Source: JASFRI01 sp050115015 (GTDB lineage: Bacteria; Acidobacteriota; Polarisedimenticolia; CBDVAL01). Taken from it: a stretch of 7,715 nt of DNA. The translations under genes and the position numbers were made by a program. The notes beneath the pieces were generated by a model. That model searched no databases. It was not told the DNA's origin and worked only from the letters and a program-made list of their open reading frames with translations. The stretch spans positions 1-7,715 of the forward strand of contig JASFRI010000197.1 in the NCBI GenBank assembly GCA_050115015.1. Direction: 5' to 3'. Shown piece by piece: positions 1 to 6,073 of the stretch. The stretch's first letter is position 1; each line of letters begins with the position of its first letter.

Positions 1-2331
1 AACTGCCCGCCGTCCTGCAGGGAGCCCTGCGAGGGGAGCTGTCCTCCCGACGGGACGCTGGCCCGTCCCTTCGACACCATCGCGCAGGCGATGTCGAGGG
101 CCTCGGAGGGAGACACGGTCCTGGTGTTGCCCACGGACGACGACTGCGATCCCGACGCCGTCCCTCCCATCCCCTGCGCCTGCGTCGAGAACGTCGTGAT
201 GGTCAGCGGCGTTGACCTGGTCGGCTCCGGTTCCGGCTCGACGACGATCCAGGGGGACGGGACGACCTCGGTGGTCCTCGCCGAGTTGCTGTTCGCGACC
301 CGGCTGGAGGGGTTCACCATCACCGGCGGGGGGGGCCAGAACGGGGGCGGCGTCCTCGTCCTCGGCGGGAGCCCCGTGATCACGCAGAACCTGATCACGG
401 GCAACGGGACGATCGGCCCGGGAACCGTCGCCGGACGGGGCGGCGGGATCTACGTGGGCAACGCTCTGTTCCCCTCCACCGCCCAGATCTACGACAACGA
501 GATCGTCGACAACATCGCCGGCGTGGAGGAGGGCGGTAGCGGCGGGCTCGGCGGCGGGATCTTCGCGAGCTTCGGCAACCCCCGGATCCGCCGCAACGTG
601 ATCCAGGGGAACACCGCCCGTGCCTCCTTCGACCCATTCTCCTACTGGGTGTACGGGTACGGCGGCGGGATGGAGCTGCAGGACGGCACGATCGTGGCGA
701 CCGACAACCTGGTCCGGGGCAACTTCGCGGGCCTCGGCGGGGGCGGCATCAGCCTCTACCGCGGCAGCGCCGTGGTCTCCAACAACACCATCCACGGGAA
801 CTGCGCCGGGTTCACTGCGGATCCTGCGGGCTGCGTAGCCGGCACCTCGTCACCGCCGCTCGGGTTCAGCTACGGCGGCGGCCTCGAGGTCGTCTACACG
901 AACCGCCCCGCCGTGTTCAACAACCTCGTCACCGACAACGTGGCCGGGGATGGCGGCGGAGGCGTGGACGCGTTCCCCCCCCCGGGCGGCCCTATGATGC
1001 GTTTCGCCGCCAACGACGTGCAGGGGAATACCGCACGGGACGATCCGGCGGAGAACGACTACTCCGGGCTCCAGATCTGCGATGACGCCTCGCCGTCCCC
1101 CGGAATCACCTGCCGCGACGACGCGGACTGCACGGACGACACCGCCAGCGGGACCTGCCTGCTGACCGCGCCCACCGGAGCCGCGGGCAATCTGTCCGTG
1201 GCGCCGGGCTACGTCGACCCGGCGGCGGACTTCCGTCTGGCGCCCTCCTCCCCGGCCGTCGATGCCGGCCGGGACGGGCTCCGCGAGTTCGCGGCCCTCT
1301 CCTCGAACCCCGACGCCGTCAGCCCCCGGGACGACAGCCTCACCTACCTGAGCCTGCTCAGCTCCCTCGACCTGGACGGCCTGCCCCGCAGCCTGGACTA
1401 CGACCCCGACGTTCCCCCGAGGATGCCCGGGGAGCGGCCGCTGGACCAGGCGGACATGGGGGCGTACGAACTGGCCGGCCCGGACCCCGGCGACCTGGAC
1501 GCCGACTCGATCCCGGCGGACGGCGACGGGAGCGGCGTGGAGGGGGATGCCCCCTGCACGGGGGGCGCGACCGCCGGATGCGACGACAACTGCCCCACGG
1601 TGAAGAACACGGACCAGGCCGATGGCGACGCCGACGGCGTGGGGGACGCCTGCGACCTGTGTCCCTCCACGGCGGATCCGGATCAGGCGGACCTGGACCG
1701 GGACCTGCTGGGGGACGCCTGCGACGGCGACAAGGACAACGACCTGGTCATCGAGACCGGCGCGCCGCCGTGCACCACCGGACAGACCGTCGGCTGCGAC
1801 GACAACTGTCCCCTGGTCTCCAACCCGAACCAGGACGACGACGACGGCGACGGCGTCGGGAACCTGTGCGACTGCGCCCCGGACGACCCGGACCAGAGCG
1901 CCCCCCCGGGCGAGATTGGCGACACCCTGGCGTTCGCCCCGTCATCCGCCACCCTGATCCAGTGGGTGGATCCCGGGAACACGGATAGCTACAACCTCTA
2001 CCGCGGCTCCCTCGCCACGCTGCTCGCCGACTGCACGTACACCCAGCTGCCCCTGGGCCTCTGCGTGCCGGGAACCCCGAACGAGGGGCTCGCCTGCACG
2101 AACGACGGCGCCTGCGGGGCCTCGCCGCCGGAGGAGGGCGACTGCGATCTGTCGGAGTCTCTGGCGGCCCGGTTCTGCGATCTGGCCGCGACCAGCCAGG
2201 ACGACCCCTTCGTGCCCACCGACGGGGCCGCCGTCTTCTACCTGGTCACGGCGGTGAACGTCTGCCAGGAGACCGGCCTCGGCACCGACAGCGCGGGGGC
2301 GATCCGGCCCAACGACAATCCCTGCCCCTGA
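1..2331 (+). CDS. Secreted beta-helix protein with thrombospondin type 3 repeats and Fn3-like C-terminus (5' partial)
   Basis: The reading frame is open from base 1 and ends at TGA 2329-2331, giving 776 residues in the window. The ATG at 91 is not the real start: the codons before it encode DGTLARPFDTIAQA, the usual first strand of this beta-helix type (GT..PF.TI..A...A..GDTVLV). Residues 2-14 carry four evenly spaced Cys. About residues 20-345 form a right-handed parallel beta-helix with seven GGG-hydrophobic coils and recurring N.I.GN.A turns. VDPAADFRLAPSSPAVDAG (about 406-424) is the standard helix exit. Residues about 499-635 are Asp/Cys-rich, calcium-binding-type TSP3 repeats. Residues about 640-776 resemble an Fn3-like domain (QWVDP, YNLYRG, FYLVTAVN). 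The high Cys content and domain types imply export, but the signal peptide would lie upstream. No catalytic residues could be assigned, so an adhesive or structural surface role is inferred. Nothing indicates its partner or substrate. Confidence 0.93.
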   Translation, partial: NCPPSCREPCEGSCPPDGTLARPFDTIAQAMSRASEGDTVLVLPTDDDCDPDAVPPIPCACVENVVMVSGVDLVGSGSGSTTIQGDGTTSVVLAELLFATRLEGFTITGGGGQNGGGVLVLGGSPVITQNLITGNGTIGPGTVAGRGGGIYVGNALFPSTAQIYDNEIVDNIAGVEEGGSGGLGGGIFASFGNPRIRRNVIQGNTARASFDPFSYWVYGYGGGMELQDGTIVATDNLVRGNFAGLGGGGISLYRGSAVVSNNTIHGNCAGFTADPAGCVAGTSSPPLGFSYGGGLEVVYTNRPAVFNNLVTDNVAGDGGGGVDAFPPPGGPMMRFAANDVQGNTARDDPAENDYSGLQICDDASPSPGITCRDDADCTDDTASGTCLLTAPTGAAGNLSVAPGYVDPAADFRLAPSSPAVDAGRDGLREFAALSSNPDAVSPRDDSLTYLSLLSSLDLDGLPRSLDYDPDVPPRMPGERPLDQADMGAYELAGPDPGDLDADSIPADGDGSGVEGDAPCTGGATAGCDDNCPTVKNTDQADGDADGVGDACDLCPSTADPDQADLDRDLLGDACDGDKDNDLVIETGAPPCTTGQTVGCDDNCPLVSNPNQDDDDGDGVGNLCDCAPDDPDQSAPPGEIGDTLAFAPSSATLIQWVDPGNTDSYNLYRGSLATLLADCTYTQLPLGLCVPGTPNEGLACTNDGACGASPPEEGDCDLSESLAARFCDLAATSQDDPFVPTDGAAVFYLVTAVNVCQETGLGTDSAGAIRPNDNPCP
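343..1035 (+). repeat. Degenerate beta-helix coil repeats (protein level)
   Basis: Seven Gly-Gly-Gly-hydrophobic motifs begin near bases 343, 439, 550, 661, 742, 874 and 955, spaced 26-45 codons apart. Each is followed by a strand and then an Asn turn such as YDNEIVDN, RRNVIQGN, TDNLVRGN, SNNTIHGN or FNNLVTDN. These are successive coils of one solenoid. The DNA itself is diverged, so this is not a recent tandem duplication. The longest loop lies between the fifth and sixth coils and contains two Cys. Confidence 0.8.
1519..1872 (+). repeat. Two-copy thrombospondin type 3 module with an inserted Cys pair
   Basis: Two related units encode residues about 507-552 and 578-624. Each has a short Asp-rich start, then PCT.G.T.GCDDNCP, then an Asn/Gln/Asp stretch, then DGDGVG..CD. 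Their first Cys codons (1555 and 1771) are 216 bases apart. A shorter classic TSP3 unit (LCPSTADPDQADLDRD) sits between them. The Asp ladders are the family's calcium-binding signature. The PCT.G.T.GC segment is extra relative to the standard repeat. Confidence 0.78.
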
Positions 2332-2333
2332 GC

Positions 2334-3242
2334 CTATCGGGTGGGCGGCCGCAGGTTGTAGTAGAACTCGAAGGTGACGCCGACGTCCTCCTTGTTCAGC
2401 GCCCCGAACGCCGGGGGCAGCGGAGGGAGGGGATTCGACGCCTCGATGGCATACTCCGCCGCCTTGTCGTAGGGACGGACTCCCGAGCCGTCGTTCAGCA
2501 CGATGCCGCTCACCGTGCCGTTTTTCGAGATCCGGAAGGACAGCACCGATCGTCCCTTGAGCCCCGCCTCGAAGGCCGGAGGCATCCGGTCGATCCAGTT
2601 CCGGCGGATGATCTCGACGATGACCTTCGCGTACGGGCCCCAGTCCACCCCCACCGTGTCGAAGGAGACCGTCCCGAAGTCGGCGTTCACCGGGGCGCCG
2701 ACGTTGTCGTAACGCTGCCCCAGCTCCCGGAGGTTGAACGGCCGCGCCGCGTCCAGGATGGCCTGGGCCTTGCGTTCCTCCTCCACGGGGTCGCGGTCCG
2801 GCTCCGGCACCCTCCCCTCGCCGGGAGCGTCCGGGACGGTTGCCGGGGGCTGCGCCGCCGTCTCCTCGGGCCCGGTCTCGGGCCCCGGCCGGGCGGGGGG
2901 TGCCGGCTCGGGCGTCGCCGGACGGAGGATCCGCTCGGCGGTGTCTCCCTCGGAGTACGGGTCCCTCGACTCCGGCACGTCGGGGGGCGCCTCCGGCGTT
3001 GCCGCCCGTCGGGTCCGGTCCGAGGCGGGGGCCGCCTCCGGAGGGGTCTCGGGCTCCTGGGGCTCTCGGTCCAGGTCCACGAACTGGAACCGCAGGGGAG
3101 GAGGCTCCGGCGGCACCTCGCCCATCCCGGCCCAGGGAAGCAGGTCCGGACGGACCTCGCCGCCGAGGAACAGGATCAGGTGGATCAGCACCGCCAGCCC
3201 CACGGCCTGCGGGAGATCCAGCCGCAGCAGGGACCGTCTCAT
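2334..3242 (-). CDS. TonB/TolA-like energy transducer
   Basis: This is a 302-residue inner-membrane-anchored periplasmic protein. After a short basic N-terminus (MRRSLLRLDLPQ), one membrane helix spans about residues 11-28 and contains His21. That His matches in position the TonB/TolA transmembrane His needed for coupling to ExbBD/TolQR, although the Ser usual four residues earlier is Ala17 here. Residues 42-155 are Pro/Glu-rich, as expected for a periplasm-spanning linker. Residues about 202-302 form a TonB C-terminal domain (VIVEIIRRNW, LSFRISKNGTVSGI, AIEASNPLPPLPPAF, FEFYYN). The start was chosen at ATG 3242 because it overlaps the upstream stop as ATGA, has AGGG just upstream, and places the helix correctly. 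It is the last gene of the minus-strand operon. By family it would pass proton-motive-force energy to outer-membrane receptors or to envelope constriction. TolA is an alternative name. No exbB or exbD is in the window, so the partner is unknown. Confidence 0.88.
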   Translation of the reverse strand: MRRSLLRLDLPQAVGLAVLIHLILFLGGEVRPDLLPWAGMGEVPPEPPPLRFQFVDLDREPQEPETPPEAAPASDRTRRAATPEAPPDVPESRDPYSEGDTAERILRPATPEPAPPARPGPETGPEETAAQPPATVPDAPGEGRVPEPDRDPVEEERKAQAILDAARPFNLRELGQRYDNVGAPVNADFGTVSFDTVGVDWGPYAKVIVEIIRRNWIDRMPPAFEAGLKGRSVLSFRISKNGTVSGIVLNDGSGVRPYDKAAEYAIEASNPLPPLPPAFGALNKEDVGVTFEFYYNLRPPTR

Positions 3243-4345
3243 CGCCCTGCGGGCAGCGCCGCCGCCACCCGGTGGAATCCCTGGCGAAACGCGAGCATGT
3301 CGACATGGCGGACCCGGGGGTGGATGCGGTTCGTCAGCAGGATGTAGAGCCTGCCGCGGCCCGGCTCGATCCACAGGGACGTGCCCGTGAACCCCGTGTG
3401 CCCGAAGGCGCCGCGCTCGAGCGACGGTCCACCGGAGCTGTCGCCCCCGAGGTTCAGGATGAACCCCTCGGACCGGGGCTCCCCGCGGACGTCCTCCCGG
3501 CGCCCGGTCAGCCGCTCCCGGGCGTCCCCGGGAATGCGCAGCGCGCGCGGCTCCAGCAGCTCCCGGGCGAGGGCATCCAGCGCTGCGGCGTCGGCGAACA
3601 GGCCGGCGCTTCCCAGCACGCCACCGGCGATCCAGGCGTGGTGATCGTGCACCTCGCCGCGGATCCGCCCCTCCCGAAAGCCACGATATCCCTGACCCTC
3701 CGCCCCCGCAAGCTCGCGCTCGAACTCCTGGCCGTTCTCGGTCGCCGCGGCCCGGGCCGCGCTCTCGGCCTCGGGGCGGAAGCCCACGGCGGCGCCGCAT
3801 GGCCGCGCGATCGCCTCGCGGAAGATCGCGTCGAGGGATGTGCCGGCGGCCCGGGCGACCATCTCCCCTGCCGCCATGTAGCCCGGATCCGAGTAGAGGA
3901 CGCGGCGGCCGGTGGGGGCCGCCAGGGGCTCCTCCCCCAGCCGGCGCAGGAAGCCGTGGGCATCCTCCCCGTGAAGGAAGAGCGGTCTCCAGGCCGGCAG
4001 TCCCGAGGAGTGGGTCAGCAGGTGCCGCAGGGTGATGTCGCGGTGATCCAGGTCATCCAGCTCCGGCAGCAGGCGACCGGCGGGGGTGTCCGGGCAAAGC
4101 CCGAGCTCGCGTCCCAGCGTCACCGCCAGCAGCGCCGTGGCCAGGGGCTTGGTGAGGGACGCCAGGTCGAACGGTGTATCGAGCCGCATGGGGCGCGGCT
4201 CCGGGGCGACCTCCGCCATCCCGTGCGCCGATCGGTGCAGGACGCGCTCGCCCTCCCGCACCCAGGCGACCGCGCCGGGGGTCACACCGTCCCGGATGGC
4301 ATCCTCCAGGTACGCCTCCAGGCTTCCGGCGCCGGATTCGCTCAT
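3239..4345 (-). CDS. Serine hydrolase, beta-lactamase/penicillin-binding-protein fold (class C-like)
   Basis: The protein has 368 residues. The nucleophile motif SLTK is at residues 63-66, inside FDLASLTKPLAT. The second motif is YSD at 151-153, where class C enzymes have Y-x-N. The third is HTG at 316-318, in FGHTGFTGTSLWIEP. The segments LLTHSSGLPAW (about 109-119), HAWIAGGVLGSAGLF (about 236-250) and YILLTNRIHP (about 334-343) are typical of PF00144 hydrolases. They resemble the subgroup sometimes fused to NagZ-type glucosaminidases. Possible activities are D-Ala-D-Ala carboxypeptidase, muropeptide or D-aminoacyl hydrolase, or EstB-like esterase; sequence alone does not decide. No signal peptide is visible from ATG 4345. 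The frame stays open upstream, but that extension runs antiphase through the oxidoreductase gene. The chosen start forms an ATGA overlap with the oxidoreductase stop and gives a family-sized protein. The stop overlaps the tonB-like start. Confidence 0.92.
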   Translation of the reverse strand: MSESGAGSLEAYLEDAIRDGVTPGAVAWVREGERVLHRSAHGMAEVAPEPRPMRLDTPFDLASLTKPLATALLAVTLGRELGLCPDTPAGRLLPELDDLDHRDITLRHLLTHSSGLPAWRPLFLHGEDAHGFLRRLGEEPLAAPTGRRVLYSDPGYMAAGEMVARAAGTSLDAIFREAIARPCGAAVGFRPEAESAARAAATENGQEFERELAGAEGQGYRGFREGRIRGEVHDHHAWIAGGVLGSAGLFADAAALDALARELLEPRALRIPGDARERLTGRREDVRGEPRSEGFILNLGGDSSGGPSLERGAFGHTGFTGTSLWIEPGRGRLYILLTNRIHPRVRHVDMLAFRQGFHRVAAALPAGR

Positions 4346-5289
4346 CGTCGCGGCGTCGGCGGCCCGATCTCGGCGATGACCTGTAGCGCCACGTGGAGCG
4401 CCGCCCGCGCCTGCTCCCCGGAGACCCCCTCGTCCGCCCCCCCGGCGGCCGCCCGGAGGAAGGCGTCGATCTCCCGTGCCAGGGGCTCCGCCTCGTCCAC
4501 CGACAGCTCGCTGCCGACGATCCTGGGGGCCGCGCCCCCGGGCCTCTCCAGGCAGTAGTGCTGCACCTGGCGGCTGGCGTAGTCGATCGAGAGGTAGGAT
4601 GCGGGCTGGAAGATGCGCAGCTTGCGCGTCTTTCCCATGCTGATCCGGCTGGCCGTGAGGTTCGCGGCGGCACCGTTGACGAACCGCAGCCGCGCGTTGG
4701 CGATGTCCACCTTGTCGGTGAGGGCGTTGACCCCGACCGCGTCGATCCGCTCCACCGGCTGCCCCACGAGGCTGAGGACGACGTCGATGTCGTGGATCAT
4801 CAGGTCCAGGACCACGTCGACGTCCAGGCTCCGGCGCGCGAACGTCCCCAGCCGCTGGCACTCCAGGAACCGGGGGTCCTTCACGAGGGACCGGGCGGCC
4901 TGCACCGCGGGGTTGAAGCGCTCCGTGTGACCCACGTGGAGGACCCGCCCGGCGTTCCGGGCCGCCTCGATCATCGCCGTGGCCTCGTCCAGGGAGCCGC
5001 CGATCGGCTTTTCCACGAGGACGTGGACCCCGGAGGCCAGAAGCCGCAGGGCCACGTCGTGATGCGCGATCGTCGGCACTGCCACGCTGGCCACGTCGAC
5101 CTCGCCCAGCAGGGAGCCCACGTACGTCAACGGCCGGGTGGCGTGGCGGGCGGCGACCGCCTCGGCACGTCCGCGATCCGTGTCCACGACCGCGACGAGT
5201 TCCACGTCGCCCCGGGCGGCGTAAATCCGGGCATGGTGCTGTCCCAGGGCGCCCACCCCGACCACCGCGGCGCGAAGGACCCGCGTCAT
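4342..5289 (-). CDS. Gfo/Idh/MocA-family NAD(P)-dependent oxidoreductase, possible GnnA-type UDP-sugar dehydrogenase
   Basis: This is a 315-residue, two-domain cytoplasmic enzyme. The Rossmann motif GVGALG is at residues 11-16 and the strand-end Asp36 (VVDTD) is consistent with NAD preference. The family EKP motif is at 93-95, with Lys94 the expected catalytic lysine. GHTERFNP (120-127) and DLMIHDID (162-169) supply substrate and catalytic residues, including His166. The second half (IDAVGVNALTDKVDIANARL, NLTASRISMG, KLRIFQPASYLSIDY) matches, from memory, a subgroup found in lpxA neighbourhoods of several Gram-negative phyla. In Acidithiobacillus ferrooxidans and Leptospira, GnnA of this family oxidises the 3-OH of UDP-GlcNAc and GnnB then aminates it. 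Its position one base after lpxA makes that role plausible, but no GnnB aminotransferase is in the window. The Shine-Dalgarno is weak, so translation is probably coupled to lpxA. The family call is firm; the substrate is inferred. Confidence 0.92.
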   Translation of the reverse strand: MTRVLRAAVVGVGALGQHHARIYAARGDVELVAVVDTDRGRAEAVAARHATRPLTYVGSLLGEVDVASVAVPTIAHHDVALRLLASGVHVLVEKPIGGSLDEATAMIEAARNAGRVLHVGHTERFNPAVQAARSLVKDPRFLECQRLGTFARRSLDVDVVLDLMIHDIDVVLSLVGQPVERIDAVGVNALTDKVDIANARLRFVNGAAANLTASRISMGKTRKLRIFQPASYLSIDYASRQVQHYCLERPGGAAPRIVGSELSVDEAEPLAREIDAFLRAAAGGADEGVSGEQARAALHVALQVIAEIGPPTPRR

Positions 5290-5290
5290 C

Positions 5291-6073
5291 TCAGCGGACC
5301 ACCCCGCGCTCGGAGCTGCGGATGAAGTTGATCATCTCCATCACCTCCGGGACGTCCCCGAGATCCTCCTCGACCCGCCCCAGGGCCTCCGCGAGGGGAC
5401 GCTTCGAGCGGAACAGGACGCGGTAGGCGCGCTTCAGGGCCTCCACCGTCGCCGCCGGGTGCCCCCGGCGCTGCAGGCCGATCACGTTGATGCCGAACGC
5501 CCGCGCCCGGTTGCCCACGGTCTTCACGAACGGTAGCGCGTCCTGCGTCACCACCGAGTAGCCGCCGATGAAGGCCTCGCGCCCCACGCGGCAGAACTGG
5601 TGAATCCCCGAGAACGCCCCGACGGTGGCGCCGCTCTCCACGGTGACGTGCCCCGCGAGGGTGGCGGCGTTCGCCAGGATGGTGCCGTCGCCGAGGGTGC
5701 AGTCGTGGGCGACGTGGGTGTACGCCATCAGGAAGTTCCCGGCCCCGATCCGGGTCACGCCGCCGCCACCGGCGGTGCCCCGGTTCACGGTGACGAACTC
5801 GCGGAACGTGTTGTCGTCCCCCACCTCCAGTCGCGTCGGCTCCCCGCGGTACTTGAGGTCCTGCGGATCCGACCCGATGGAGGAGAAAGGCGCGAACCGG
5901 CAGCGGGCGCCGAAGCGGGAAGGTCCGTGGAGGATCACGCTGGCCTCCAGGGTGCAGTCCGGCCCAAGCGCCACCTCCGGACCCACGATGCAGTGGGGAC
6001 CGATCCGGACACCATCGCCGATCGCCGCACCGGGGTCCACCCGGGCCGTCGGGTCGATCTGCGCGTCCGTCAT
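5291..6073 (-). CDS. lpxA: UDP-N-acetylglucosamine O-acyltransferase LpxA
   Basis: LpxA transfers a 3-hydroxyacyl chain from ACP to the 3-position of UDP-GlcNAc, the first step of lipid A synthesis in the cytoplasm. The 260-residue length is close to E. coli LpxA (262). Residues 1-185 are left-handed beta-helix hexapeptide repeats (IDPTARVDPGAAIGDGVRIG). GSDPQDLKYRGEPT (68-81) is a family hallmark. The catalytic His is His123 in THVAHDCTLG, aligning with E. coli His125, and GIHQFC (156-161) holds the conserved second His. GVNRI-type sequence GINVIGLQRRG precedes the helical C-terminal domain that ends in SERGVVR. The residue aligned with the acyl-chain ruler Gly173 is Gly171. The start ATG 6073 overlaps the fabZ stop as ATGA and has GAGGGGG just before it. 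The next gene is an oxidoreductase rather than lpxB, which could mean a modified acceptor sugar. Confidence 0.97.
   Translation of the reverse strand: MTDAQIDPTARVDPGAAIGDGVRIGPHCIVGPEVALGPDCTLEASVILHGPSRFGARCRFAPFSSIGSDPQDLKYRGEPTRLEVGDDNTFREFVTVNRGTAGGGGVTRIGAGNFLMAYTHVAHDCTLGDGTILANAATLAGHVTVESGATVGAFSGIHQFCRVGREAFIGGYSVVTQDALPFVKTVGNRARAFGINVIGLQRRGHPAATVEALKRAYRVLFRSKRPLAEALGRVEEDLGDVPEVMEMINFIRSSERGVVR

Noticed and set aside
91..93. ATG at 91 as the start of the beta-helix protein.
   Set aside because: The same frame is open to base 1 and encodes the conserved beta-helix entry (GTLARPFDTIAQA) before this Met, so the true start is upstream of the window.
343..1035. A CRISPR-like or tandem DNA repeat in the Gly-rich region.
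   Set aside because: The repetition is only at the protein level; spacings vary from 26 to 45 codons and the DNA copies are diverged, with no spacers.
1942..3306. A 454-codon minus-strand open frame crossing the convergent junction.
   Set aside because: It is in a different frame from the TonB-like gene, low in complexity (Gly/Arg/Pro), and overlaps the end of the beta-helix gene. It is a shadow frame.
3239..4345. Calling the hydrolase an antibiotic-resistance beta-lactamase.
   Set aside because: It has YSD rather than the class C Y-x-N motif, no signal peptide is visible, and it sits in a housekeeping envelope operon. A peptidase or esterase role is more likely.
2840..4558. A 572-codon open frame on the + strand opposite the TonB-like, hydrolase and oxidoreductase genes.
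   Set aside because: It is Arg/Pro/Gly-rich with no recognisable motif and runs antisense to three genes with clear family motifs. Long antisense open frames are expected at this GC content.
4346..4861. N-terminal extension of the serine hydrolase to a start at 4861.
   Set aside because: The added residues are the wrong frame of the oxidoreductase gene and lack family motifs. ATG 4345 gives a normal-length protein with the same ATGA overlap seen elsewhere in the operon.
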